64,000 nt of DNA. It comes from Moheibacter sediminis. GTDB taxonomy: Bacteria; Bacteroidota; Bacteroidia; Flavobacteriales; Weeksellaceae. Below the pieces are notes generated by a model. The model was not told the DNA's origin and made no database searches. It was given only the letters and a program-made list of their open reading frames with translations. Shown in pieces: positions 8,503 through 17,819 of this stretch. The position numbers and the translations under genes were made by a program. Where the stretch lies: NCBI RefSeq assembly GCF_900176425.1, contig NZ_FWXS01000011.1, positions 1 through 64,000 of the forward strand, written 5' to 3'. Each line of letters begins with the position of its first letter. Within the stretch, counting starts at the first letter, position 1.

Positions 8503-9144
8503 ATGGAGATTTTATCAGACGAATTAGAAAAATACATTTCCCAACATACCACTGCCGAATCTGAAATTTTGGCACGACTCAGAAAGGAAACTTTTCTGAG
8601 AACAACGCAACCACAGATGCTTTCGGGAGCTTATCAGGGACGTTTATTGAGTTTGATTTCGAAAATGATTAATCCGAAAAACATCTTGGAAATCGGAACT
8701 TTTACGGGTTATGCAACTTTGTGTTTAGCGGAAGGTTTACAAAAAGATGGAAAAATCATCACGATCGACCGAAATGAAGAATTGATGTACATTCCCCAAA
8801 AATATTTTGAGGAATCTGAATTTTCAAATCAAATTGAAATGAAAATTGGAAATGCGTTGGATATTTTAGATGAATTGGAGGATAATTTTAATTTGGTTTT
8901 CATCGATGCCGATAAGAGCAATTACATCAACTATTACAATAAAATCATTGATAAAATGAATTCCGGCGGTGTGATTTTGGCGGATAATGTTTTGTGGTAC
9001 GGAAAAGTGATGGAAGAAACCAAAGCAAATGACAAAGACACTTTGATTTTGAAAGAATTCAATGAAATGTTGGTTTCAGATTCCCGAATAGAAGTTGTAT
9101 TATTGCCTGTCCGTGACGGAATCAGTTTAATTAGAAAAAAATGA
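8503..9144 (+). CDS. Class I SAM-dependent O-methyltransferase (family 3)
   Basis: A 213-residue protein. Motif I of the SAM site is EIGTFTGY (63-70). The metal and catalytic region is VFIDADKSNY with D135 and D137, as in catechol- and caffeoyl-CoA-type O-methyltransferases that need a divalent cation. NVLWYGKV near 170 is the other conserved block. The methyl acceptor is unknown. The stop codon overlaps the start of the NlpC/P60 gene (ATGA at 9141-9144), so the two are translationally coupled. Confidence 0.87.
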   Translation: MEILSDELEKYISQHTTAESEILARLRKETFLRTTQPQMLSGAYQGRLLSLISKMINPKNILEIGTFTGYATLCLAEGLQKDGKIITIDRNEELMYIPQKYFEESEFSNQIEMKIGNALDILDELEDNFNLVFIDADKSNYINYYNKIIDKMNSGGVILADNVLWYGKVMEETKANDKDTLILKEFNEMLVSDSRIEVVLLPVRDGISLIRKK

Positions 9145-9902
9145 AATTTGCAATTTGTCAAGTAAGCGTTTCTCCTTTGAGAGCAGAGGCGTCTGACCGT
9201 TCGGAGATGGTCAGTCAGATTTTATTTGGAGAAAAAGTTGAAATTTTTGAACAAAAAGACAACTGGATAAAAATCAAAGCAGAATTTGACAATTACGAAG
9301 GGTGGGCAGACAAAAAACAATTTTTGGAAGTCTCTGAAGAAGAATTTCAAAACATAAATCCTGAATTGTACGCATCAGAAAGTTTCAATCTTTTGGTAGA
9401 AAATGACAATCCGATAACGCTTCCGATTGCGGCGCATTTGCCAAATTTGATTGATTACAAAATTAATTTAGGAAATAAAGAATTTGAATATTTAGGGGAA
9501 ACCTGCTCAGGAAATTTCACGAAAACAGACATCGTTTCCATCGCTAAATTGTATTTGAATACGCCTTATCTTTGGGGTGGAAAATCAGTTTTTGGAATTG
9601 ATTGTTCGGGTTTGGTGCAGCAAGTTTATAAATTATGCGGACATAAATTGCCACGAGATGCTTATCAGCAGGCAGAATTTGGCGAAGCATTGAGCTTCAT
9701 CGAAGAAGCGGAAGCGGGAGATTTGGCATTTTTTGATAATAAAGAGGGGAAAATCATTCACGTGGGAATCATTTTGGAAGGAAATAAGATCATTCACGCA
9801 CATGGGAAAGTTCGCATTGATCCTTTTGACAACAATGGAATTTTCAATACGGATTATCAAAATTATTCGCATAAATTAAGAGTTGTCAAGAGAATTATAT
9901 AA
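9141..9902 (+). CDS. NlpC/P60 (C40) cysteine peptidase with SH3-like domain
   Basis: A 253-residue protein. The N-terminal half (about 1-65) is an SH3-like domain, and the C-terminal half (about 125-253) is an NlpC/P60 catalytic domain with C155 in DCSGLVQ, H207 in HVGI and a third residue near H219. Such enzymes cut the D-Glu-meso-DAP bond of peptidoglycan stems, usually after murein turnover. No signal peptide is visible, which fits a cytoplasmic gamma-D-glutamyl-L-DAP endopeptidase of the YkfC type acting on recycled peptides; with Mpl nearby that role is plausible but inferred. It overlaps the methyltransferase gene by 4 nt. Confidence 0.88.
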   Translation: MKFAICQVSVSPLRAEASDRSEMVSQILFGEKVEIFEQKDNWIKIKAEFDNYEGWADKKQFLEVSEEEFQNINPELYASESFNLLVENDNPITLPIAAHLPNLIDYKINLGNKEFEYLGETCSGNFTKTDIVSIAKLYLNTPYLWGGKSVFGIDCSGLVQQVYKLCGHKLPRDAYQQAEFGEALSFIEEAEAGDLAFFDNKEGKIIHVGIILEGNKIIHAHGKVRIDPFDNNGIFNTDYQNYSHKLRVVKRII

Positions 9903-10030
9903 AACTGTAATTCAATCAGTTAATCTCTTATCTTTCATTCTTCACTTTCAAATTCACACAAAAATCAAAAAATATTGAAGTTTTTGAAAAAAAGGCAATT
10001 TTACCTTACAAGAACTCGTTATAATTTATC

Positions 10031-10038
10031 TACTTTTG
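10031..10038 (+). promoter_or_regulatory. -7 element (TACTTTTG) of the mreB operon
   Basis: TACTTTTG fits TAnnTTTG and sits 41 nt before the mreB ATG in a 177-nt intergenic region that otherwise holds no gene. The -33 element is not evident. Confidence 0.35.
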
Positions 10039-10079
10039 TACCTCAGTTGCACGCACACATAAAAGTTTTTTTGATTTAA

Positions 10080-11105
10080 ATGAAGTTATTTAATTTTTTC
10101 ACACAGGAAGTTGCCATAGATTTAGGTACAGCCAACACACTTATCATACACAATAACAAGGTTGTAATTGACAGTCCGTCGATTGTCGCAATCGACCGCA
10201 GAACCAACAAAGTAATTGCTGTTGGGGAGAAAGCAAAACATATGCAGGGTAAAACCCATGACGATATAAAAACGGTAAGACCGTTGAAAGATGGTGTAAT
10301 CGCTGATTTCGAAGCTTCGGAATTTATGATTCGCGAATTCATCAAACAAATTCCGGGCATCAAAGGAACATTTTTTTCGCCTTCATTGCGAATTGTAATT
10401 TGTATCCCTTCGGGAATTACAGAAGTTGAAAAACGTGCAGTAAAAGATTCTGCTGCGCATGTAAATGCAAAAGATGTTCGATTGATTTACGAACCGATGG
10501 CTGCGGCAATCGGAGTTGGAATCGATGTGCAATTACCAAAAGGAAACATGATCATCGATATTGGAGGTGGAACTTCTGAAATTGCCGTAATTGCTTTAGG
10601 TGGAATTGTTTGTGATAAATCTGTGAAAATTGCAGGTGATGTTTTCACCAATGACATTGCTTATTATTTGAGAAGCCACCACAATTTATACATAGGAGAA
10701 AGAACTGCTGAACGTGTAAAAATAGAAGTCGGTGCTGCCATCGAAGATTTAGAACACGAGCCGGAAGATATGGCGGTTCAGGGACGTGATTTGATTACGG
10801 GTAAACCAAAAGAGATCACAGTTAATTACAAAGAAATCGCAAGAGCTTTGGATAAATCAATCCTGAGAATCGAAGATGCAGTAATGGAAACACTTTCTCA
10901 AACGCCTCCTGAATTGTCTGCCGACATTTACAACACCGGGATTTACATGGCCGGCGGTGGTTCGATGTTGAGAGGTTTGGATCAGAGAATTTCCAAAAAG
11001 ACCGGATTGCCTGTGTTCCTTGCTGACGATCCTTTGAGAGCGGTTGTTCGTGGAACAGGAATTGCTTTGAAAAATATGGATAAGTTTACTTTCTTAATGA
11101 AATAA
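10080..11105 (+). CDS. mreB: Rod-shape-determining actin homologue MreB
   Basis: A 341-residue bacterial actin. The first phosphate loop is DLGTANT (14-20), the second DIGGGTSEIAV, and the adenosine motif is MAGGGSMLRGLD, all intact. It polymerises on the inner membrane and steers the elongasome. It is the first gene of mreB-mreC-mreD-mrdA-rodA, the classical elongation operon, so the cells are probably rods. Confidence 0.97.
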   Translation: MKLFNFFTQEVAIDLGTANTLIIHNNKVVIDSPSIVAIDRRTNKVIAVGEKAKHMQGKTHDDIKTVRPLKDGVIADFEASEFMIREFIKQIPGIKGTFFSPSLRIVICIPSGITEVEKRAVKDSAAHVNAKDVRLIYEPMAAAIGVGIDVQLPKGNMIIDIGGGTSEIAVIALGGIVCDKSVKIAGDVFTNDIAYYLRSHHNLYIGERTAERVKIEVGAAIEDLEHEPEDMAVQGRDLITGKPKEITVNYKEIARALDKSILRIEDAVMETLSQTPPELSADIYNTGIYMAGGGSMLRGLDQRISKKTGLPVFLADDPLRAVVRGTGIALKNMDKFTFLMK

Positions 11106-11113
11106 TTTACGGT

Positions 11114-11965
11114 ATGCAATTCATCCTGAATCCCATAATCAAGAATGGATTGTTCCTGTTTTTTGTTTTTCTACTGGTCATTTCGCTGGTTTTGACATTC
11201 AGACAAAAGGTTTATCACGAATCTGTAATGTCCAAAACAAGTACTAATATCAGCGGGTATTTTGACGATAAAATTTCAAGAGCAACAAGTTTTGTTAACC
11301 TGAATAAGGATAACAAATTACTTCAGCACGAAAATGCAGAATTGCGCAAAGAACTGGAAATGCTCAAAGGTGAAATTTCTGAATCAGATACCACAACAAA
11401 AACTTTAAGCAATTTACAATTCCACCAAACATATAGTTTCATTCCTGCGCAGGTCATCAATAATTCGATTGTAAAAGCGCACAATATGATTACCATCAAC
11501 AAAGGAACGCGCCATGGTGTAGAAAAAGGAATGGGAATTATTTCTCACAATGGTGTAATCGGTTATGTGTACAATACTTCAGAAAATTATTCCCGAGTAA
11601 TGTCCACATTAAATACAAATACAAGGATCAATGCCCGGATCAAGGGGAATGAATATTTCGGAACGATTCGCTGGAATGGAAAAGACTCGCGTTTTGCACA
11701 ATTGACCGAAATCCCAAAATACATCAAAGTAGAAAAAGGAGACACCATAGAAACGGACGGAAAATCGCCGGCAATTCCTGGAGGAATTATGATCGGAACG
11801 GTTTTCAGTTCTAAAATTGATGAAACTTCAGGTGAATTAAATATCCAAGTAAAATTAAAAGAGAACTTTGGAAAACTCCGATATGCGCAGGTAGTTTTGA
11901 ATTTGGAAAAACAAGAAATAATAACAGTAGAACGCGATAGTATAACACAAAATGCTCAACCCTAG
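11114..11965 (+). CDS. mreC: Rod-shape-determining protein MreC
   Basis: A 283-residue bitopic periplasmic protein. A single membrane segment (about 12-29) is followed by a coiled-coil stretch (about 66-92) and the beta-rich MreC core with NKGTRHGVEKGMG and VIGYV, which is conserved in the family. MreC links MreB and MreD to PBP2 in the elongasome. It begins 8 nt after mreB and its end overlaps mreD by 14 nt. Confidence 0.95.
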   Translation: MQFILNPIIKNGLFLFFVFLLVISLVLTFRQKVYHESVMSKTSTNISGYFDDKISRATSFVNLNKDNKLLQHENAELRKELEMLKGEISESDTTTKTLSNLQFHQTYSFIPAQVINNSIVKAHNMITINKGTRHGVEKGMGIISHNGVIGYVYNTSENYSRVMSTLNTNTRINARIKGNEYFGTIRWNGKDSRFAQLTEIPKYIKVEKGDTIETDGKSPAIPGGIMIGTVFSSKIDETSGELNIQVKLKENFGKLRYAQVVLNLEKQEIITVERDSITQNAQP

Positions 11966-12467
11966 ATTTTTAATCAATTTATTGACGATTACATTTCTTG
12001 TATTGCTTCAGGTTTTTATCTTTAGCAACATCAATTTCAATGGGAGCATTTGTCCGTACATTTATGTGATTTTCATTTTACTTTATCCGCCATTCAGAAA
12101 CAGATATGTGTTTTTACTGCTCTGTTTTTTATTGGGATTCGGCGTCGATATTTTTGAAGACACCGGCGGAATCAATGCTTTTGCAAGTGTGACGCTCGGA
12201 TATTTGAGCAAACATATTATCAAAATGGTTTCAGGAACGAAATTCTTTGAAATTGAAGAATTCAGATTTTCTGATTTCGGCACAAGCCAATGGGTATTTT
12301 ATACCGTTGTCATGGTTTTGATTCACCATTTATTAATTTTCTTTTTAGAAATATTTTCATTTACAAATGCCTTAGATACACTTCTGAAAGCAATTTACAG
12401 TTCCATCTTTACTATCATTTTTATATTTTTCTATTTAATTTTGTTTAGAAAAAAGGCCGAAAGATGA
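11952..12467 (+). CDS. mreD: Rod-shape-determining membrane protein MreD
   Basis: A 171-residue integral membrane protein with about five hydrophobic segments. The sequence itself is poorly conserved; the short FGVDIFEDTGGINAFAS stretch, the size and the position between mreC and mrdA make the call. The start overlaps mreC and the stop overlaps the mrdA start (ATGA at 12464-12467). Confidence 0.88.
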   Translation: MLNPRFLINLLTITFLVLLQVFIFSNINFNGSICPYIYVIFILLYPPFRNRYVFLLLCFLLGFGVDIFEDTGGINAFASVTLGYLSKHIIKMVSGTKFFEIEEFRFSDFGTSQWVFYTVVMVLIHHLLIFFLEIFSFTNALDTLLKAIYSSIFTIIFIFFYLILFRKKAER

Positions 12468-14365
12468 AAAAAATTCATGTCCTTTATATTGTAATTTTCT
12501 TCATAATCGGGTTGTTTATATGGCGCCTTTATTATTTACAGCTTGCTACCGACCGCTACAAGCTCAATGCCATCAATACTTCGATCAAGCAAGAAGTACT
12601 TTATCCCAATCGTGGTGATATTCTGGACAGAAACGGAAAATTGCTTGTGAGTAATTCTTATGTATATGAATTAGACATCATTCCTGCAATGATTGGTGCT
12701 GATTTTGACACTGCTCAGTTTTGTGAATTGGCAGGAATTACCACCGCACAATTTCACAACCGATTGAAACAAATCGAAAATGAAAAACATTACCGTGCAC
12801 TTTCTCCTTATCCTTTAATTAAAAACATCCCAAGAGAATCTTACGCTAGAATTCAGGAGCAACTTTACCTATATCCTTCCATGTCCATCGTCAAAAGACC
12901 GGAAAGAAAATATTTGGTACATACTGCCGGAAACATTTTGGGTTACATCAATGAAGCGAATGAAAGATACATCAAAACCGATTCAACTTATTACGAACCG
13001 GGAGATTTAGTAGGAATCGCAGGCGTTGAAAAATCGTATGAAAAAGAATTACGCGGTGTAAAAGGTGTAAGAAATTATGTCGCTGACCGTTTGATGAAAT
13101 CTGTAGGGTCTTACAAAGACGGTGAATACGACCGTGCTGCCAAAAGCGGAAAAACGCTTACGCTCACCATCGACTACGATTTACAATTGTACGCAGAAGA
13201 ATTACTCCAAAATAAAAGAGGTGCTATCGTTGCCCTCGATCCCAAAACAGGGGAAATCCTTGCAATGGCTTCTGCACCGACAGTTGATCCCAATAGATAT
13301 TTAACATCCATCGAAAGAAATGCATTAATCAACGATTCCGTTTCCATGGCAAATTACGACCGTGTAGCACAAGGTAGTTATCCGCCCGGCTCGCCGTTTA
13401 AACTCATGACAGCTTTGGCTGCGATGGAAATGGGTGTGATTTCCGATTCCACTACTTATGTATGTAAACATGGTTTCCGTTATGGGAGAATGAGGATTGC
13501 ATGTCACTGTGGTCAGTTCTACAGACCGATTGCGCTCAGGTTGGCGATTGCGAAATCTTGTAACAATTACTTTTCGGAAGCTTACATCGATATCGTTAAA
13601 AAATATCCCAATGATTATGCAAAAGGAGTTGATGAATGGAAAGCCATTATGAACAGCTTCGGTTTGGGTGTTTACATGAACAATGATTTGGCTGTGGGGA
13701 GCCCGGGATTAATTCCTTCTTCCAAATTTTATGACAAACGTTTTGGATTGGACAAATGGAATCCTTATCAATTTGTATTCAATGCAATAGGACAGGGTGA
13801 CATTACTTTGACACCACTTCAGATGGCGAACTTCACAGCGGTAATTGCCAACAAAGGACATTATTTTACACCGCATATAGTAAAAGGAATAGATGGACAA
13901 TTCATCAAAGATTCAAATTTTATAATCCCTAAAAAATCATTGGTCAACCCTAAACATTTCACACCCGTTTTGGATGGAATGGCGCAGGTTTTCACCAACG
14001 GAACAGCCCGCAGCTTTATTTCAAAAGATTTCACACAAGCAGGAAAAACCGGAACCGCCCAGAATCCGCAGGGACAAGACCACTCTTTGTTTACATTGAT
14101 TGCACCGGTTGACGATCCGCAGATTGTAATTGCAGTTGTGGTGGAAAATGGATATTGGGGCGCGCGTTGGGCCGGACCGATGGCAAGTTTGATTGCTGAA
14201 AAGCATTTGACCGATACAATTAAAAGACCTCATCTGGAAACCCGAATGAAACAAGGAAATCTGGAAGGTGAATACAGACGACAATGGATAAACTATCTGA
14301 AGAAAAAAGGATGGTATGTAGAACCCGTAAAAAAAGACAGTGCTGAGTCAGTCGAGGACATTTAG
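12464..14365 (+). CDS. mrdA: Penicillin-binding protein 2 (elongation-specific transpeptidase)
   Basis: A 633-residue class B PBP that cross-links peptidoglycan during elongation. A membrane anchor (about 5-25) is followed by the pedestal domain and the transpeptidase domain with SPFK (310-313), SCN (365-367) and KTG (528-530). The first motif has Pro in place of the common Thr, still fitting SxxK. A cluster of cysteines (C334, C347, C349) lies between the first two motifs, which is unusual for a periplasmic enzyme and could form a disulfide. It partners with RodA, whose gene overlaps its end by 26 nt. Confidence 0.95.
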   Translation: MKKIHVLYIVIFFIIGLFIWRLYYLQLATDRYKLNAINTSIKQEVLYPNRGDILDRNGKLLVSNSYVYELDIIPAMIGADFDTAQFCELAGITTAQFHNRLKQIENEKHYRALSPYPLIKNIPRESYARIQEQLYLYPSMSIVKRPERKYLVHTAGNILGYINEANERYIKTDSTYYEPGDLVGIAGVEKSYEKELRGVKGVRNYVADRLMKSVGSYKDGEYDRAAKSGKTLTLTIDYDLQLYAEELLQNKRGAIVALDPKTGEILAMASAPTVDPNRYLTSIERNALINDSVSMANYDRVAQGSYPPGSPFKLMTALAAMEMGVISDSTTYVCKHGFRYGRMRIACHCGQFYRPIALRLAIAKSCNNYFSEAYIDIVKKYPNDYAKGVDEWKAIMNSFGLGVYMNNDLAVGSPGLIPSSKFYDKRFGLDKWNPYQFVFNAIGQGDITLTPLQMANFTAVIANKGHYFTPHIVKGIDGQFIKDSNFIIPKKSLVNPKHFTPVLDGMAQVFTNGTARSFISKDFTQAGKTGTAQNPQGQDHSLFTLIAPVDDPQIVIAVVVENGYWGARWAGPMASLIAEKHLTDTIKRPHLETRMKQGNLEGEYRRQWINYLKKKGWYVEPVKKDSAESVEDI

Positions 14366-15872
14366 AGGAATTGATTGGACGACAATCATCATGTGTCTGA
14401 TGCTGATTTTATTTGGTATCATGAACGTCTACAGCGTGGAAGAAGCCCGCGGAATCAAACAATTGATTTTCTTCGGACTCAGTCCCATCATTGTCATTTT
14501 ATTGATTTCAATTTCTTCTTCTACATCTAACTTTTTTGAAGTTTACAGCCCGCTGCTTTATGGCGGCGCTTTACTTCTACTAGTCGGCGTACTGATTTTC
14601 GGAAAGGAAATCAACGGTGCAAAAGCCTGGTTTGATTTTGGATTCGTCAGTTTCCAGCCGGCAGAATTAGGCAAGCTGGCAACGGGTTTACTGCTGGCAA
14701 ATTACATCAGCTCTCCCTCGATAGAAATCAAATCACAGAAAACCGTCATCACCGCTTTTGCCATTTTGGGAATACCTGTTATACTGATTTTATTACAGCC
14801 CGATTTGGGTTCAGTATTGGTTTTCAGCGCATTTATCGTTGCACTTTACCGTGAAGGATTTTCGCCTTGGTACATTTTCATTCCGGTGATTGGTGGTATT
14901 TTATTCTTATTTTCGATTACATATCCGTCCTATTATATATTAACTGCTGCAGGTTTTTTAACGGCAATTATTGGGACTCTGGTCGTTTCCTTTACCTACA
15001 ATAGAAGTACATTGAGAACCATTGCCGGACTGCACATCGGATTGGTATTTTTCTTTTTAGTATTGATTTTCCTCATGGCATTTTTCCCTGAATTAGGAAT
15101 AGTCGAAGACGAAACGGCGGCGCAATTTGTTCCTTTGGAAAATTTAAAATTCAATGTTTATTTGTATTCATTGATAGGATTAATTCTTTCCTTGTTCAGT
15201 ACTTTATCGGTCGCTTATTTCTTTATGAATGATAGTTCAGAATCCGCATTTAAACTATCTGCATCGGAAATCGGCTCTAACAACACATACGGCACAGCCA
15301 TTATCACAAGCGTCATTTTAAGTTTGACCATTTTCATCAGTTTATTTTCCGCATCCATTTATCAGGAATTACCCAAACACCAGCAGGAACGCATCATGGT
15401 TTTGTTTGAAGGTGAAGGAAAATACCGCGACACTTCAGGTTATAACTTATTGTATTCCAAAACCGCAATCGGCTCGGGAGATTTCTTTGGAAAAGGCTAC
15501 ATGCAGGGAACAGTCAAGATGGGAAGATTTGTTCCGGAACAGCCGACAGATTATATTTTTTGTACAGTCGGCGAAGAATGGGGATTTTTAGGAAGCTCTA
15601 TTTTGGTGATTTTCTATGCACTTTTCATCGCAAGGATTTATTACCTCGCAGAAAACCAGCGAAGTGAATTCTCAAGGTTCTTTGGATATTCAGTTGCTAC
15701 CATATTTTTGATTCACTTTTTCATCAACATCGCGATGGTCATGGGATTGTTCCCGACAGTAGGGATTCCGCTTCCATTCTTCAGTTATGGCGGAAGTTCA
15801 CTTTGGTCATTCATCACTTTGATTACCATTTTCCTTATTTTAAATTATAAGGATAAACAGAGTTTGATTTAA
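14340..15872 (+). CDS. rodA: SEDS peptidoglycan glycosyltransferase RodA
   Basis: A 510-residue polytopic SEDS protein, the glycan polymerase of the elongasome. The conserved C-terminal block is clear: GYNLLYSKTAIGSG, QPTDYIF and FFSYGGSS. The catalytic Asp lies in RDTSGYN. It is about 100-140 residues longer than the roughly 370-residue E. coli protein; the extra length lies between about residues 195 and 340 and adds several hydrophobic segments. The start is a GTG inside mrdA (26-nt overlap), chosen because FRGIDW just after it aligns with the usual N-terminus. Confidence 0.94.
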   Translation: MLSQSRTFRGIDWTTIIMCLMLILFGIMNVYSVEEARGIKQLIFFGLSPIIVILLISISSSTSNFFEVYSPLLYGGALLLLVGVLIFGKEINGAKAWFDFGFVSFQPAELGKLATGLLLANYISSPSIEIKSQKTVITAFAILGIPVILILLQPDLGSVLVFSAFIVALYREGFSPWYIFIPVIGGILFLFSITYPSYYILTAAGFLTAIIGTLVVSFTYNRSTLRTIAGLHIGLVFFFLVLIFLMAFFPELGIVEDETAAQFVPLENLKFNVYLYSLIGLILSLFSTLSVAYFFMNDSSESAFKLSASEIGSNNTYGTAIITSVILSLTIFISLFSASIYQELPKHQQERIMVLFEGEGKYRDTSGYNLLYSKTAIGSGDFFGKGYMQGTVKMGRFVPEQPTDYIFCTVGEEWGFLGSSILVIFYALFIARIYYLAENQRSEFSRFFGYSVATIFLIHFFINIAMVMGLFPTVGIPLPFFSYGGSSLWSFITLITIFLILNYKDKQSLI

Positions 15873-15966
15873 GTTTTAGTTGCAAAATATATGCTGTTTG
15901 ATGGAGAAATTAGGGCGTTCATAAAATTTAATCAAACCAATGTTAAGTTTTTGTAACTTAGTTTGA

Positions 15967-17289
15967 GTGAAAGCATTTCGATTGACCATATTTTATATTT
16001 TGACGCTCCTTCCATTCATTTTGATTGGACAGGAATTTTCTATTGAAGGAAATAAAAATAAATTCAGCCTGCCATTTCAACACGTTGGAAACCTCGTCAT
16101 CATTCCGCTTTCCATCAATGGTTCTGTTCCGCTGAATTTTATCATCGACACCGGTTCGCCGCATACCATCATCACCAACTTGGAAGCCATCAATTATTTC
16201 AAACTCAACAAAGGAAAACCAATTCAAATTGCCGGATTGGGAAACGATTCTAAAACATTGGAAGCTTATCTTTCCATGAACAATACCTTGAAAATTGGTT
16301 TGGCAAATTCATATACCACGGAGATTGTTTTGTTGTTTGAAAAAGAGTTTAACCTCAGCAGCCGTTTTGGGGTACCGATTTATGGGATTATCGGTTATGA
16401 TTTATTAAATGAATTTGTCACAGAAATTAATTATTCCAACAAGAAAATCACATTTTACAAACACGATTATTTCTACAAAAAAAAGGCGGACAAAATCAAA
16501 AAATTTGACGAAGTTAATCTCGAAATCAAAAAGAAAAAACCTTACGTAACGACACATTCTGCCATCAACGGTGTCGAAATTTCATTGAAATTATTGATCG
16601 ATTCCGGTAGTTGGGACGCTGTCTGGCTTTTTGAAGACGGAAGCCAGATGGTCAACATTCCTTCTAAATATATTGTTGATTATTTAGGTTTTGGTTTGAA
16701 TGGAGAAATCCATGGCAAGAAATCACGCATCAATTATGTACAACTTGGTTCCGTAAAACTGGAAGAACCAACGACATCTTTTCCCGATACCCTATCAACC
16801 CGAAAAATAAGCCGGCTGGAACGAAACGGAACGATTGGAGGCGAGATACTGAAACGTTTCACCACCATTTATGATTATAAAAACCAGAAATTATTTGTCA
16901 AAAAGAACAAAAAATTCAATGACAAATTCAACTACAATATGGCAGGGATGGAACTCTACCAACCCTATCCGGAACTGCCCTATTTAGAAGTCATGTACAT
17001 ACGCGAAAATTCTCCGGCGGCGCTTGCAGGTATCAAAAAAGGAGATGCCATCCAATTCATCAACGGTAAAAAAGTAGGTGTCTTTCAAAATCATATTATC
17101 GACTATAGATTTGCCGCCAGCAAATTGGACAAGGTAGAACTAGACGGTAAAAAGCATGAAACGATTTCACTGCCTGAGATGCTGGATTTGTTCAAACAAA
17201 ATGAAGGAGAAAAAATAACCATCATCTACACGCGGGGAAATAATGGAATTCAGCATGAGACCTCATTTATTTTAGAAAAATCTATCTAA
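15967..17289 (+). CDS. Exported retropepsin-like aspartyl protease with PDZ domain
   Basis: A 440-residue protein with a signal peptide (1-21). There are two pepsin-like halves: DTGS at 61-64 and DSGS at 212-215, each able to supply one catalytic Asp. A PDZ domain (about 335-425, with AALAGIKKGDAI) ends the protein. Members are periplasmic or envelope proteases common in Bacteroidota, with unknown substrates. The start is GTG at 15967, the only one giving an intact signal peptide. It lies 94 nt after rodA on the same strand, so it could be co-transcribed, but a functional link to the elongasome is speculation. Confidence 0.82.
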   Translation: MKAFRLTIFYILTLLPFILIGQEFSIEGNKNKFSLPFQHVGNLVIIPLSINGSVPLNFIIDTGSPHTIITNLEAINYFKLNKGKPIQIAGLGNDSKTLEAYLSMNNTLKIGLANSYTTEIVLLFEKEFNLSSRFGVPIYGIIGYDLLNEFVTEINYSNKKITFYKHDYFYKKKADKIKKFDEVNLEIKKKKPYVTTHSAINGVEISLKLLIDSGSWDAVWLFEDGSQMVNIPSKYIVDYLGFGLNGEIHGKKSRINYVQLGSVKLEEPTTSFPDTLSTRKISRLERNGTIGGEILKRFTTIYDYKNQKLFVKKNKKFNDKFNYNMAGMELYQPYPELPYLEVMYIRENSPAALAGIKKGDAIQFINGKKVGVFQNHIIDYRFAASKLDKVELDGKKHETISLPEMLDLFKQNEGEKITIIYTRGNNGIQHETSFILEKSI

Positions 17290-17383
17290 AAGTTTTCTTA
17301 ATTCGATCATTAATATTCTTTCTTTTTCTAACTTGCAACAGTTTGAAATTAAAAGGCAAAATGCTTTGTTTGAAAGTGAATAA

Positions 17384-17818
17384 ATGGATTCAAAACAATT
17401 GAGATACGATAAAGCCTACATGAAAATGGCATTGGAATGGGGAAATTTATCTTATTGCGAAAGAAGACAGGTCGGTGCTCTGATCGTCAAAGACCGAATG
17501 ATCATTTCTGACGGATACAACGGCACGCCGGTTGGATTTGAAAATATATGTGAAGATGACGAAGGCTATACCAAATGGTATGTATTGCACGCCGAAGCCA
17601 ATGCCATACTGAAAGTTGCTGCTTCCACGCAGTCTTGCGTCGGTGCCACTTTGTACATCACGCTTTCTCCATGCCGCGAATGTAGCAAACTGGTTCATCA
17701 GGCAGGTATCACGAGAGTGGTTTATTTCGAAGAATACAAAGACATTTCGGGAATTGAATTTCTAAAAAAGGCAAACATTGATGTAGTTCAACTTTCTATA
17801 GAAGATTTAATGAATTAA
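17384..17818 (+). CDS. Deoxycytidylate (dCMP) deaminase
   Basis: A 144-residue zinc deaminase. The zinc site is HAE at 69-71 with PCREC at 96-100 (C97 and C100 ligands), and CNGTP-like GYNGTPVGF precedes it as in dCMP deaminases. It converts dCMP to dUMP for thymidylate synthesis. It heads a compact operon: CtpA follows after 1 nt and XerD directly after that. Confidence 0.88.
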   Translation: MDSKQLRYDKAYMKMALEWGNLSYCERRQVGALIVKDRMIISDGYNGTPVGFENICEDDEGYTKWYVLHAEANAILKVAASTQSCVGATLYITLSPCRECSKLVHQAGITRVVYFEEYKDISGIEFLKKANIDVVQLSIEDLMN

Positions 17819-17819
17819 A

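Noticed and set aside
9903-10079. tRNA or small RNA in the gap before mreB
   Set aside because: No cloverleaf or strong hairpin is visible; only the -7 element of mreB is recognisable.
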